A stretch of 64,000 bases of DNA, from the NCBI GenBank assembly GCA_041906465.1, contig JAYRJE010000023.1, positions 4,948 through 68,947 of the forward strand, written 5' to 3'. The translations under genes and the position numbers were made by a program. Each line of letters starts with the position of its first letter. The first letter of the stretch is position 1. Below, one piece after another: positions 8,144 through 16,611 of the stretch. Below the pieces are notes generated by a model. It saw only the letters and a program-made list of their open reading frames with translations. It did not search any database and was not told the DNA's origin. This stretch comes from Didemnitutus sp041906465. Its GTDB lineage: Bacteria > Verrucomicrobiota > Verrucomicrobiia > Opitutales > Opitutaceae.

Positions 8144-8779
8144 CTACTTCGGTCGCGCGAGGTAGAGCTGCAGGTAGAGCTCGCGGAGCTGCTTCAGCTC
8201 CTCCGCGCTGGCGCCGGCCGCGGCGGCGAGATCGATCTTGTCGGCGAGCGCATTGAGCTCCGTGCCATAGACGGCGCGCTCTTCCTCCGCCGCGGCCATG
8301 CCGCCCACCCAGAAAACGTTCAACACCTGCGTCAGCGTGTTCGTGTGCTTCTTTTTCAGCCGTCGCGTGCGCTCCGCCGGCGTGAGAAATGCATCGCTCG
8401 TATCTTGCGACGGCTGCATCGCCTCCGACACGTGCAAGCGCGGTAACTTCACGGCGGCGGGCGGGCGATGACCGCGCACGGTGAACGGCTCGAGTTGCAC
8501 GACGTTCGGATCGGAAACGAGATTGGCCTTCGACGGCGCAGCCGGCTCCTCGAGTGTGGCCGCGCTCGCGGGATTGAGGATCGGTGAGCGCGGCGTGCCG
8601 TCCGTCGCAGCCGACTTTGCCTTTTCCGCAGCAGCGTGTTGTGTCGGATCGTAGCGCGGCAGCGAATTGCGCACGGCTTCGGCGACTCGTTCACTCGCGA
8701 CGCCGAGCGACGGGAAACCGCACGCGCAGGCCATTGCCACGGCATGCCGCCAGCGCACGAATCGGGGTGATAATCTCAT
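8144..8779 (-). CDS. exported protein of unknown function
   Basis: The 211-residue product starts MRLSPRFVRWRHAVAMACAC, a plausible signal peptide ending near GVASERV. The middle carries VVQLEPFTVRGHRPP, a V-x-L-x-P-F-x-V block that I associate with Opitutaceae envelope proteins, especially the plug region of their TonB receptors. The C-terminus is helical and charged (AEERAVYGTELNALADKIDL and following). No catalytic motif is seen. It is divergent from the orphan permease at 8892. Function unknown. Confidence 0.55.
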   Translation of the reverse strand: MRLSPRFVRWRHAVAMACACGFPSLGVASERVAEAVRNSLPRYDPTQHAAAEKAKSAATDGTPRSPILNPASAATLEEPAAPSKANLVSDPNVVQLEPFTVRGHRPPAAVKLPRLHVSEAMQPSQDTSDAFLTPAERTRRLKKKHTNTLTQVLNVFWVGGMAAAEEERAVYGTELNALADKIDLAAAAGASAEELKQLRELYLQLYLARPK

Positions 8780-8891
8780 CGCGTTGGGCCCGGGCTGTGG
8801 ACCGGCACGGCCCGGTGGGGTTCCGTCTCTGAAAAATCTTCGTAACCTGAGCCGCGCAACGGGGTTTTCGTCGGTGCGCCACTCGCTCGCC

Positions 8892-11327
8892 ATGCACATG
8901 CTGATTCAGGACGTCCGCTTCGCCGTCCGCACCTTGCTCAAAAATCCGGGCTTCTCGCTGGTCGCCTTGCTCACGCTCGCCCTCGCGCTCGGCGCGAACA
9001 CCGCGATTTTTTCCTTTGTCGATGGCGTGTTGCTCAAGCCGTTGCCCTACCCGGACGCCGACCGCATCATGCGTGTGCTCGAAGCGCCTCCCGGCGGCGG
9101 GCGCAACGGCATCTCGACGCTCAACTACCTCGATTGGGCGCGGGACAACAAGAGCTTCGAATTCATCGCCGCGCGCACCGGCGGCTCGGCCACGCTCACC
9201 GGCATCGATGAACCGGTGCGCCTGCCTGGCGCGCAAGTGACGGCGCAGTTCTTCGACGTGTTCGGCGTGAAGGCGGCGCTCGGGCGGACGTTTTTACCCG
9301 GCGAAGATCAGCCGGGCAGCCCGCGCGTGGTGGTGATCAGCGATTCGCTCTGGCGCACGCAATTCGGCAGCGATCCGCAAATCCTCGGACGCAAAATTAT
9401 CCTCGATGCCGAGCCCCACGAAATCGTCGGTGTGTTGCCGCGCGGCACGGCGTTCGATCGCGGCTTCTCGCGTTTCTGGCGGCCAATGGTGTTCAAGCCG
9501 GAGAACATGACGCGCAATTTTCACTGGTTCAACGCCGTCGCGAAACTGAAGCCCGGCGTCACGCTCGAGCAGGCGCGCGCGGACCTGGACACGATCGGCA
9601 AGCGCATCGCCGCGGACTTTCCGGATTCGAACAAAGGTTGGAGCGTCGGCGTCGATCCGCTCGCGGAAACGATCGTGAACGACAATCTCCGCCGATCGCT
9701 CTACGTGTTGCTCGCCGCGGTCGGCATGGTGCTGCTGATTGCGTGCGCCAACCTCGCGAACCTGTCGCTCATGCGCGTCGTCGGTCGCGAGCGCGAGATT
9801 GCCGTCCGCACCGCACTCGGCGCGGGACGCTGGACGCTCGCGCGCCAATTTCTCATCGAGAGCATCGTGCTGTCGCTCGCCGGCGGCGTGGCGGGAGTGG
9901 CCCTCGGCTACGGCGCGATGCAGGCGCTGAAGGCCGCCGCGCCGCCCTACTCGATTCCGAGCGAAGCGCTCGTCACGCTCGACTGGCGCGTGGCGCTGTT
10001 CGCGTTCGCGCTGTCACTGCTCACGGGCGCGCTCGTGGGTTTGCTGCCGGCCTGGCAGGCGGCGAAGCCGAACCTCACGCAATCGCTCAAACAAGGCGGC
10101 GGCTCGGGCACGGGCCACGGACACTCGCGCGTGCGCGGCGCATTGGTCGTCGCAGAAGTCGCGTTAGCTTTCGTGCTGTTGGCGGGAGCGGGCTTGTTGA
10201 TTCGCAGCCTCGGCAAACTCGGCGAAGTCGATCCGGGCTTCAACTCGACGAACGTCCTCACGTTTCGGCTACCGATTTCGAACACGCGTTTCCCGGAGCC
10301 CGAAGCGCTGGGCAGTTATTTGCGCACGGTATCGGCGCGACTCGCGACGCTGCCCGGCGTCACCGACATGGCATTGAGCACGGCGTTGCCGATGCAAGGC
10401 TGGGGCTACGGCATGGGCTACCTCCTCGCCGACAAACCGGGCATCGATCGCGCAAACCGTCGCTCCGGTTTTTTCAAGATGGTCAGCCCGAGCTATCACC
10501 GCGCGCTGCAAATACGTCTGCTCAAGGGGCGCCTGCTCGACGAGCGCGACGTTCGCGGCGGTCCGCCGGTCATGGTGATCAACGAGACGATGGCGAAGCG
10601 TGAGTTCGCGGGCGTGGAGCCGATCGGTCAGCGCCTGCTCGTGCAGGAAATCATTCCCGGCAAAACGCAGCTCGGCGATGAGATCCCGTGGGAAATCGTC
10701 GGCGTCGTGGCCGACGAAAAGGTCGGCGGCCTCGACGACATCGAAGGCTCGGCCGGCATGTATGTTTCCAACTCGCAGAGCCCGAGCTACGGCACGGGAG
10801 TGCTGTTGCGCGGCTCTGGCGACACGGCGCTGTTGCGCGAGGCGGTGCGCAAGGCGATCCGCGAGATCGACCGCGATCAGGTGGTGGCGGACGTGAAGAC
10901 GCTCGACGAGATCAAGGAGGAGTCGCTCGGCAACAACCGCTTTCGCGCGCTGCTGCTCGGGAGTTTTGCCGGAGTTTCGCTGCTGCTCTCGGCAGTCGGC
11001 ATCTACGGCGTGATTTCGTATTCGGTGACGCAACGCACGCGCGAGATCGGTATCCGCGCCGCGCTGGGCGCCAGCGAACGCGACGTTGTCGGCCTCGTGC
11101 TGCGACACGGCATGGGCCTGACGCTGCTCGGCCTGTTGGCGGGTGTCGGGGGCGCAATGGGTCTCACCCAGCTCCTGGGAACGCTCGTTTTCGGCATCGG
11201 CAGTCGGGATCCGCTGACGCTGGCATCGGTGGCCGCCGCTCTCGCTGCGGTGGCGCTGGCCGCCTGCTTGGTTCCGGCCCGACGAGCGACCCGCGTGAGC
11301 CCGGTGATCGCTTTGCGGTCGGACTAG
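8892..11327 (+). CDS. ADOP-type orphan ABC permease (MacB/FtsX-like, duplicated)
   Basis: The 811-residue inner-membrane protein begins MHMLIQDVRFAVRTLLKNPG, then a hydrophobic helix and ALGANTAIFSFVDGVLLKPL, the typical opening of acidobacterial duplicated orphan permeases. The layout is helix, periplasmic MacB-type domain, FtsX block of three helices (RSLYVLLAAVGMVLLIACAN, then REREIAVRTALGAGRW near residue 300), a fourth helix, a second periplasmic domain, and a second FtsX block (SVTQRTREIGIRAALGASER near residue 715). No ATPase gene is next to it. Such proteins are assumed to work with a separate MacB-like ATPase in lipoprotein or peptide export. An 886-residue reading from 8667 is possible but its first 75 residues overlap the divergent gene. 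Confidence 0.85.
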   Translation: MHMLIQDVRFAVRTLLKNPGFSLVALLTLALALGANTAIFSFVDGVLLKPLPYPDADRIMRVLEAPPGGGRNGISTLNYLDWARDNKSFEFIAARTGGSATLTGIDEPVRLPGAQVTAQFFDVFGVKAALGRTFLPGEDQPGSPRVVVISDSLWRTQFGSDPQILGRKIILDAEPHEIVGVLPRGTAFDRGFSRFWRPMVFKPENMTRNFHWFNAVAKLKPGVTLEQARADLDTIGKRIAADFPDSNKGWSVGVDPLAETIVNDNLRRSLYVLLAAVGMVLLIACANLANLSLMRVVGREREIAVRTALGAGRWTLARQFLIESIVLSLAGGVAGVALGYGAMQALKAAAPPYSIPSEALVTLDWRVALFAFALSLLTGALVGLLPAWQAAKPNLTQSLKQGGGSGTGHGHSRVRGALVVAEVALAFVLLAGAGLLIRSLGKLGEVDPGFNSTNVLTFRLPISNTRFPEPEALGSYLRTVSARLATLPGVTDMALSTALPMQGWGYGMGYLLADKPGIDRANRRSGFFKMVSPSYHRALQIRLLKGRLLDERDVRGGPPVMVINETMAKREFAGVEPIGQRLLVQEIIPGKTQLGDEIPWEIVGVVADEKVGGLDDIEGSAGMYVSNSQSPSYGTGVLLRGSGDTALLREAVRKAIREIDRDQVVADVKTLDEIKEESLGNNRFRALLLGSFAGVSLLLSAVGIYGVISYSVTQRTREIGIRAALGASERDVVGLVLRHGMGLTLLGLLAGVGGAMGLTQLLGTLVFGIGSRDPLTLASVAAALAAVALAACLVPARRATRVSPVIALRSD

Positions 11328-11358
11328 CAAATCCGCGGGAATTCCCGACTTCCGCCGG

Positions 11359-11381
11359 AAAATGGTCGGGCGGGTGAGACT
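11359..11381. repeat. direct-repeat copy of the tRNA-Pro 3' end (att-like)
   Basis: This 23-bp segment starting aaaatggtcgggc matches 11666-11688, the end of tRNA-Pro with its CCA and following A-run, at 21 of 23 positions. The two copies are 307 bp apart and bracket the GIY-YIG gene. An imperfect hairpin (ctggcgc ... gcgccag, 11380-11412) follows it. Confidence 0.65.
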
Positions 11382-11424
11382 GGCGCGCCTGCGGCGCGTT
11401 CGAATGCGCCAGGGGCGCACCAGC

Positions 11425-11661
11425 TCACGACGTCCCGAACCGCTCGTCGAGCCACGCACGTCCTCGGCCCGACTTCAGGAACTTTTCGCGGCTGCGAGCG
11501 GTGGCGTAGCCAGGAAACGTTTCGGTGTGGAGGACAACGAAGCCGCCAATCAGTTCACCCGAATGCGATCCGCCACGATGCTCGGCCAGCCGTCGCGCGA
11601 GAGCGTTGGTGATCCCGACATAGCGTCTCAACGCACCTCGAAGGACGTAGACCGTGATCAT
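11425..11661 (-). CDS. small GIY-YIG nuclease family protein
   Basis: The 78-residue protein starts MITVYVLRGALRRYVGITNA followed by LARRLAEHRGG, the GIY-YIG core (here Y-V-L and Y-V-G-I-T) with the catalytic Arg/His region, and ends TARSREKFLKSGRGRAWL, the conserved E-K-x-x-K segment of UPF0213-type proteins. These are stand-alone nuclease domains of unknown role. Its start codon lies about 10 bp beyond the 3' end of tRNA-Pro on the same strand, so it may be read through from the tRNA transcript. It is bracketed by direct repeats of the tRNA end. Confidence 0.8.
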   Translation of the reverse strand: MITVYVLRGALRRYVGITNALARRLAEHRGGSHSGELIGGFVVLHTETFPGYATARSREKFLKSGRGRAWLDERFGTS

Positions 11662-11669
11662 TTCAAAAA

Positions 11670-11746
<77 letters not shown>

Positions 11747-11824
11747 ATGATTCATCGGAAGGACGAAGAAGCCCCACGCATTCCGGCGAGGCAAGTCATT
11801 ATTTTTGCCTCGGAGGAAGCGCGA

Positions 11825-11901
11825 TGGCGTCCCCGGCGTGACTCGAACACGCGACCAGCGGTTTAGAAAACCGCTGCTCTATCCAGCTGAGCTACGGGGA
11901 C
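11825..11901 (-). tRNA. tRNA-Arg (TCT anticodon)
   Basis: 77 bases with encoded CCA and discriminator G. The acceptor stem GTCCCCG pairs with CGGGGAC. The anticodon stem GCGGT/ACCGC closes the loop TTTCTAA, giving TCT. The D arm AGCTCAGCTGGATAGAGC and the T loop GTTCGAGT are standard. Confidence 0.95.
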
Positions 11902-12003
11902 AACCGTCCGGCGCACTTTGCGTGGCGCCCGCGCTCTTGTCGAGAACGCGAAACCACCGCCAAACAGCGCGCCCTCCGGCGGAAAGCACGGAGGGCGCGA
12001 AAG

Positions 12004-12079
12004 TGGTGGAGCAGATCGGGATCAAACCGACGACCTCGTCGTTGCGAACGACGCGCTCTATCAACTGAGCTACTGCCCC
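12004..12079 (-). tRNA. tRNA-Ala (CGC anticodon)
   Basis: 76 bases with encoded CCA. The acceptor stem GGGGCAG/CTGCTCC contains the G3-U70 wobble pair that identifies alanine tRNAs. The anticodon stem CGTCG/CGACG closes the loop TTCGCAA, giving CGC for the GCG codon, consistent with the GC-rich genome. It is the first of the three-tRNA minus-strand series. Confidence 0.95.
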
Positions 12080-12265
12080 GAAGGGAGGTGTTTGTTTGCA
12101 GGCCGATTTCGCCGGAGTAAACCAAAATTTTTCCGTCACCGCGCAGATGTTGCCGAAAAACTCCCGACCCACCTCGGGGACTGGCCCTGAATTTGCTGTT
12201 GCACCACCTACCGTCCGGCGGGAAACAGACCCTCCGCCGGTTCACATCATTCCATTTTCAAAGCT

Positions 12266-12664
12266 ATGAAGAAGACCACCAAGAAGGCTGCCGCCCCCGC
12301 GGTCGCCGCTCCCAAAGCCACCAAAGCGCCCGCCAAAGCTCCGGCGAAGAAGACAGCCACGACCGTCGCACCCGCCGCTCGCCGCAAGTCGGCCGAGCAA
12401 CCCGAAGCGCCGGCCACGCTGATCACGGCGCGGGTCGACATCGGTTTCGGCAATCATCTTTACCTCCGCGGTGAAGGGCCGGGCCTCAGCTGGGATCACG
12501 GCATCGCAATGGATTGCATCGCCGCCGATGGCTGGACCTCGACGCTCAAGGGTGCGAGCGCTCCGGTCGTCTTCAAGGTGCTGATCAACGACCTCACCTG
12601 GTGCGCCGGCAACGACTACGTCGTCGAGCCTGGTCAAAGCGTAACGGTCACGCCGACGTTCTGA
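12266..12664 (+). CDS. Lys/Ala-rich tail fused to a starch-binding-like domain
   Basis: The 132-residue protein has two parts. Residues 1-50 are MKKTTKKAAAPAVAAPKATK and similar Lys/Ala/Pro repeats, like the C-terminal tails of histone H1-type bacterial proteins. Residues 52-132 form a compact beta-rich domain: ITARVDIGFGNHLYLRGEGP, then GLSWDHGIAMDC and VFKVLINDLTWCAGNDY. The R-G-E-G-P-G-L-S-W-D pattern resembles CBM20/CBM48-type sandwiches, where it corresponds to the glucan-binding strand. There is no signal peptide, so it should be cytosolic. Possible roles are DNA binding with a ligand-sensing domain or glycogen association; neither is shown. Confidence 0.6.
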   Translation: MKKTTKKAAAPAVAAPKATKAPAKAPAKKTATTVAPAARRKSAEQPEAPATLITARVDIGFGNHLYLRGEGPGLSWDHGIAMDCIAADGWTSTLKGASAPVVFKVLINDLTWCAGNDYVVEPGQSVTVTPTF

Positions 12665-12732
12665 GCGAGTATTCCCAGTAAGGCGGCGATTTCTTCGCGG
12701 CCGCGGCGCGGACGAAAATCCGCGCCCCACCC

Positions 12733-13473
12733 TCAATCCGGATCCGGATTGATCGCCAACAACGCAGCGCGGACATCGTCCGCGCTGATTTTTTCTCCGT
12801 CCGCCCTCACCGGCTCGAGCACCGTGCAACGGAGCTTCACCCGCGAAAACGGCCACGGAATGTAGAGCTTGTCCCAGCTGCGCAGGCGCTTCGCGAGCGT
12901 GAACTCGGCGCCGAGCAACACCATCGGGGCGTTCAGCCGCCGCGTGACGACGAGCACGCCCGGCTCGACCACATACATCGGTCCGCGCGGGCCGTCCGGC
13001 GTGATGCCGATGTCGTGCCCTTCGCGCATGCGCTCGATGAGCAGCCGCGCGGCCTCGCGGCCGAGATTGCTGCTCGAGCCGCGCACCGGATGGATGCCGA
13101 TCATCCGGTAAAACGCCGCGAGCCATGCGCCATCTTTGCTCGCGCTCACGAGCCCGTAGACGCGCCGCTGCGTGCGGAAACGGCGGAAAAACTCCGGCGA
13201 GAGAAACAGCCGATTGTGCCAGAGCACGATCGCGGCCGGCACGTCGGACTTCGAAAGCCGTTTCACCGTCTCGGCGTCGGCTTCGAGCCGCAGCGTGCGC
13301 ACCCACACGCGCAACAGCGCCGCCACGCACCACAACGCCGCGCGCCGCCAGCCGCGCACTTCGTTGATGAGGTCTGAGGTCGGTGTTTCCAGAATCCTGT
13401 TTATGCGCGGAACGGTGCCAATCCGCCAAGATAAAGTTGTGTCGGACGCTGCCCACGAAATCCACGAATTCAT
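12733..13473 (-). CDS. DUF374-family lysophospholipid acyltransferase-like protein
   Basis: The 246-residue protein contains AAIVLWHNRLFLSPEFFRRF (the family's W-H-x-x-L block in place of the usual H-x4-D acyltransferase motif), YGLVSASKDGAWLAAFYRMI, PVRGSSSNLGREAARLLIER and GHDIGITPDGPRGPMYVVEP. The last two are the most conserved DUF374 segments. It probably acylates a lipid precursor such as lipid A at the inner membrane. The start is uncertain: the ATG at 13473 and the next 9 codons lie in a repeat arm (13452-13480), and a GTG at 13356 is the next plausible start. The hydrophobic segment RAALWCVAALLRVWV follows. Confidence 0.75.
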   Translation of the reverse strand: MNSWISWAASDTTLSWRIGTVPRINRILETPTSDLINEVRGWRRAALWCVAALLRVWVRTLRLEADAETVKRLSKSDVPAAIVLWHNRLFLSPEFFRRFRTQRRVYGLVSASKDGAWLAAFYRMIGIHPVRGSSSNLGREAARLLIERMREGHDIGITPDGPRGPMYVVEPGVLVVTRRLNAPMVLLGAEFTLAKRLRSWDKLYIPWPFSRVKLRCTVLEPVRADGEKISADDVRAALLAINPDPD

Positions 13474-13700
13474 ACGAGAAAGTCGCAGCTAAATCCTATC
13501 CCCGAGATGGGCGGACACATCCCCGTGCCTTCACGCAGCCGAAACGGAGCAAGATCGATCGCGTTTTTCTGACTAGGTGTGTCTACGCGGACAGAGGGAC
13601 CTAGCCGCCTGTATTGGCGCTCGATCGCACAGAATTGATCGAACGAAGAGCGATCGCGAACGGCGTTGCGCCTTTCGTGTTCATTCGTGTGTTTCGTGGG
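13452..13700. repeat. inverted-repeat arms bracketing a 249-bp intergenic segment
   Basis: The left arm begins cccacgaaatccacgaatt (13452) and the right arm ends cattcgtgtgtttcgtggg (13700). The reverse complement of the right arm matches the left at 16 of 19 positions. The segment between contains nothing I recognise. Similar TTTCGTG-rich arms recur in my memory of Opitutaceae intergenic sequences. The left arm covers the annotated start codon of the DUF374 gene. Confidence 0.5.
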
Positions 13701-13712
13701 CAAGTCCTACGC

Positions 13713-14246
13713 ATGTCTGCCCTCCCGCCCTGCCCTTTTCTGCCCGCGCCTCCGCCCGCCATGGACGCCGGCGCGCTCACGGCCCACGGCGAGGCGCGCG
13801 ACGCCGCCTTCTACCTCACCGCGCTGACTTACGGCCACTATCTCTGGCAACGCGGCCTCGCCGCGCGCGCCACCCTGTGTCTCGATCGCGCGCTCGGCGC
13901 GGATTTGCGCGGCGACGAATCCGTCCTGCACGACTGGCCGTTGCCTTACGCGGCAATGCGCTGGTTTCTCGCGCACACGCCCTCGGACGTCTTCATCGGC
14001 AACCCGCGCGTGCATTTCCAGCATCTCGCCGATCGCATGAACGAGCCGCGCCGCGACCAGCGCCGCTGGCGCGCCTGGGCGTGCTGGGCCATCGCGCGGG
14101 CGACACGGCCCGAGTGGCCGGCCGACCCGAAGCACCGCGTCGTCGAACCCACGCTAGACGAGATCGCGTCCCGTCTCGCCCGTCACGGCATCGCCGGCGA
14201 AGTCGAACTCTGGCGAAGCGCGCTCAACGCGTCGTCCTCACGCTGA
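13713..14246 (+). CDS. uncharacterised protein, probably lineage-specific
   Basis: The 177-residue soluble protein starts MSALPPCPFLPAPPPAMDAG and is rich in Trp, Arg and Ala. Segments such as AAFYLTALTYGHYLWQRGLA, DWPLPYAAMRWFLAHTPSDV and GNPRVHFQHLADRMNEP look like a helical, conserved protein rather than a random frame. No signal peptide, membrane segment or known domain is apparent. The open frame extends 33 codons upstream to 13614, but that part falls in the repeat. Function unknown. A GC-rich hairpin (gcagcgcg ... cgcgctgc) just after the stop may be its terminator. Confidence 0.6.
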   Translation: MSALPPCPFLPAPPPAMDAGALTAHGEARDAAFYLTALTYGHYLWQRGLAARATLCLDRALGADLRGDESVLHDWPLPYAAMRWFLAHTPSDVFIGNPRVHFQHLADRMNEPRRDQRRWRAWACWAIARATRPEWPADPKHRVVEPTLDEIASRLARHGIAGEVELWRSALNASSSR

Positions 14247-14379
14247 CGTTCCTCCCAGGGTGCAGCGCGTTGCTCCGCGCGCTGCGGGACTCTCGCTCGC
14301 GAAAAGCGCGTCGGGCCAACGCGCTCCTCCTCACAACCGATCGCCCCGCAGGTTCGAATCTCGACCCCTATAAAGTGAT

Positions 14380-14411
14380 AACCGGCCCGGCGCTAAGCGC
14401 CGCGGCCGGTT
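14380..14411. terminator. strong bidirectional hairpin between convergent genes
   Basis: Stem aaccggcc (14380-14387) with ggccggtt (14404-14411) encloses a second stem cggcgc/gcgccg. It lies between the stop of the plus-strand gene at 14246 and that of the ferredoxin gene at 14440 on the other strand, the right place for a shared terminator. Confidence 0.65.
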
Positions 14412-14439
14412 GAACACACGAACTAACACACAAATTGGT

Positions 14440-14673
14440 TTACTCGCCGTCGTCGCCGATCGAGGCGGTCGCGCAGCTGTCGATCGCTTCCTTGCACTTG
14501 GCGATCTCTTCCTCGGTCACCGGCTGCTTGCTGACGAACGACGTGCCCGTCTCCTCGTTGCGCGCGAAATTTTCCGGCGCGATCACGCGGCACTGGTCGC
14601 AGTCGATGCAGCTGGAGTCGACATAGAAGCGACCCGCGACGTTGTAGGAGAGACGATCAGTGAGAGTGGCCAT
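14440..14673 (-). CDS. 4Fe-4S ferredoxin
   Basis: The 77-residue protein starts MATLTDRLSYNVAGRFYVDS and has CIDCDQCRVIAPENFAR, a C-x2-C-x2-C loop followed by A-P, with a distant fourth Cys in EAIDSCATASIG. Together these can bind one [4Fe-4S] cluster; an extra Cys occurs in IAKCKEAI. It is a small acidic cytosolic electron carrier. It is divergent from nuoA with a 217-bp shared gap. Because the nuo operon beside it lacks the NADH-oxidising subunits, this ferredoxin is a natural candidate donor. That link is inferred from position only. Confidence 0.85.
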   Translation of the reverse strand: MATLTDRLSYNVAGRFYVDSSCIDCDQCRVIAPENFARNEETGTSFVSKQPVTEEEIAKCKEAIDSCATASIGDDGE

Positions 14674-14890
14674 GGTGGAGAAAAGTGACGCGGACACTGT
14701 AGCGCATCACGGCGCGGTGCGCTCCCCACGCTTTGCCGGGCACTTCGCGTTTCTTGGCGAGATGGTATTAGTTGCAACCGGGCTAATCGGCTCCCCCGGC
14801 CAATCGATGATTAGCTTCTGACAATTAACGGAACGGTTCCGGCGTTGAATAGAAGTTGGCAGATTCCGAAGCTGGCTTTACCAAAAAAAC
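14674..14890. promoter_or_regulatory. shared promoter region of ferredoxin and nuo operon
   Basis: 217 bp of non-coding sequence between divergent starts. It holds a short palindrome ggaacggttcc (14830-14840) 50 bp before nuoA, and A/T-richer sequence around 14760-14825. I could not find a convincing sigma-70 box pair. An operator role for the palindrome is a guess. Confidence 0.4.
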
Positions 14891-15262
14891 ATGAACGGCC
14901 ATTCCCACGCATTCCTGGCCCTCTTTCTCGGCGTCGCTGTCGCCTTCCCGCTGATTCTTTTGGGTGTCGCTCAGCTCTGGGTGCGGTTCTTCCAACCCGC
15001 CAAGCCCAACGCGCTCAAGAATGCGGTCTATGAGTGCGGTCTTCCTCCCCAGGGCGAATCCTGGATCCAGTTCAAGGCGCACTATTATCTCTACGCGATT
15101 CTCTTCCTGATCTTCGACGTCGAGGTGCTGTTCCTCCTGCCCTTCGCCGTCGCCTTCACCGGCCTGCCCGCGGGCGCCCTGTTCGCGATGCTGGTGTTCA
15201 TCCTTCTTCTTGCCGAAGGCCTCGTCTGGGCCTGGGCACGCGGTCACCTCAACTGGAAATGA
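14891..15262 (+). CDS. nuoA: complex I subunit A
   Basis: The 123-residue membrane protein has three helices. The conserved loop KNAVYECGLPPQGESWIQFK (residues about 44-63) carries the Cys and Glu of the NuoA/ND3 switch loop near the quinone site, followed by AHYYLYAILFLIFDVEVLFL, the family signature of helix 2. It is the first gene of the operon, and its TGA overlaps the ATG of nuoB (ATGA). Confidence 0.95.
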   Translation: MNGHSHAFLALFLGVAVAFPLILLGVAQLWVRFFQPAKPNALKNAVYECGLPPQGESWIQFKAHYYLYAILFLIFDVEVLFLLPFAVAFTGLPAGALFAMLVFILLLAEGLVWAWARGHLNWK

Positions 15263-15927
15263 GCGACGCTCCCTCCACGCCAACTCCGACGCCGTTCCCG
15301 GCCGCCGGAAACATCTCCGACGCAGAGCGCGAAGAGCTCCGCCGCCACGGCATCCTGCTCACCTCGCTCGAGGAGCTCTACAACTGGGGCCGCGCCAACT
15401 CCATCTGGCCGCTCCAGTTCGGCCTCGCCTGCTGCGCGATCGAGATGATCGCCGCCGCAACCGCTCGCTTCGACATCGCCCGCTTCGGCGCCGAGATTTT
15501 CCGCCCTTCCCCGCGCCAGGCCGATCTCATGATCGTCTCGGGCACCGTCACCAAGAAGATGGCGCCGAACGTCGTCCGCCTCTGGAACCAGATGCCGGAG
15601 CCGAAATACTGCATCGCGATGGGCGCGTGCGCGATTTCCGGCGGCCCCTTCAAGCAGGGCTACAACGTCCTCAAGGGCGTCGACCGCTTCATCCCGGTCG
15701 ACATCTACATCCCCGGCTGCCCGCCGCGCCCCGAGGCGCTGCTCAACGGCCTGATCGAACTGCAGAAGAAGATCCAGGCGGAGAAGGTCGCCGGCCCGCA
15801 GGCCGCCAAACACCTGCGCTCCGACGTGCAAAGCGAGTTCCCCGTCCCCGAATACGGCGAGCACGACATCGTGCCCTCGAAAAATCCCGACGTGTGGTCG
15901 CCGCCGTCGCTCCCGCGCAAGGCCTGA
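15259..15927 (+). CDS. nuoB: complex I subunit B, N2 cluster protein
   Basis: The 222-residue peripheral subunit holds the tandem cysteines PLQFGLACCAIEMIA and the other N2 ligands in CIAMGACAISGGPF and YIPGCPPRPEALL. It therefore can carry the terminal [4Fe-4S] cluster N2 that reduces quinone. The N-terminal 20 residues are Pro/Thr-rich and the C-terminal 45 extend past the core of shorter homologues. Coupled to nuoA by ATGA overlap and 3 bp before nuoC. Confidence 0.95.
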   Translation: MSDAPSTPTPTPFPAAGNISDAEREELRRHGILLTSLEELYNWGRANSIWPLQFGLACCAIEMIAAATARFDIARFGAEIFRPSPRQADLMIVSGTVTKKMAPNVVRLWNQMPEPKYCIAMGACAISGGPFKQGYNVLKGVDRFIPVDIYIPGCPPRPEALLNGLIELQKKIQAEKVAGPQAAKHLRSDVQSEFPVPEYGEHDIVPSKNPDVWSPPSLPRKA

Positions 15928-15930
15928 GCC

Positions 15931-16611
15931 ATGGAAACGCTCGAACAAATCCGCGATCGCATCGCCGCGCGCTTCCCCGGCGCCCAGGTCTCGATCCAGC
16001 TCAATCCCGGCGCCGCCGCCGAGCACTCGCTGCTCATCGACTCGAAGCTCGGCCGCGACATCGCGCTCTTCCTGCGCGACGACGAAGCGCTGCAACTCGA
16101 CTACTGCTCCAACGCCACCGGCGTCGACTGGCTCGACAAGGAAGTCGTCGACGTGAAAAAGACCACCGTCCCCGATCCCGCCGGCGGTCCGGCCAAGGTC
16201 GTGGAAGAGAAAACCAAGCGCACCGAGCCCGGCTATCTCGAGGCCGTCTATCACCTTTACTCGATGGCGCTGCGGCACGGCCCGGTCGTCATTCGCATGC
16301 GCACCGGCAACCGCAGCGACAACGTGAAGCTCCCCTCGCTCACGCCCGTGTGGAAATCCTGCGACTTCCAGGAGCGCGAGATCTTCGATCTCTACGGCAT
16401 CGTCTTCGAAGGTCACCCGGACCTCCGCCGCCTGCTGATGTGGGACGAGTTCAAGGATCACCCGATGCGCAAGGACTACGTCTCGCCGGACGACTTTGAA
16501 TACGAGCCGACCCCGCACGACGCCGTCCTCGCCCGCGCCAAGGTCCACTATCCGGCTCCGCCGCCCGCCGCACCGGCCGCACCCGCGCCTTCTTCGGAGG
16601 TGAAGCCATGA
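15931..16611 (+). CDS. nuoC: complex I subunit C (30 kDa subunit)
   Basis: The 226-residue protein has the 30-kDa signature CDFQEREIFDLYGIVFEGHP followed by RRLLMWDEFKDHPMRKDY (residues about 145-190). A Pro/Ala-rich tail of about 20 residues (PAPPPAAPAAPAPSSEVKP) ends it, which most homologues lack. NuoC is separate from NuoD here, unlike the fused NuoCD of E. coli. The stop overlaps nuoD by ATGA. Confidence 0.95.
   Translation: METLEQIRDRIAARFPGAQVSIQLNPGAAAEHSLLIDSKLGRDIALFLRDDEALQLDYCSNATGVDWLDKEVVDVKKTTVPDPAGGPAKVVEEKTKRTEPGYLEAVYHLYSMALRHGPVVIRMRTGNRSDNVKLPSLTPVWKSCDFQEREIFDLYGIVFEGHPDLRRLLMWDEFKDHPMRKDYVSPDDFEYEPTPHDAVLARAKVHYPAPPPAAPAAPAPSSEVKP

Noticed and set aside
14350..14372. 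tRNA 3'-end remnant (ggttcgaatctcgacccc)
   Set aside because: It looks like a T arm but the stem bases do not pair and no matching acceptor strand or anticodon arm lies upstream.
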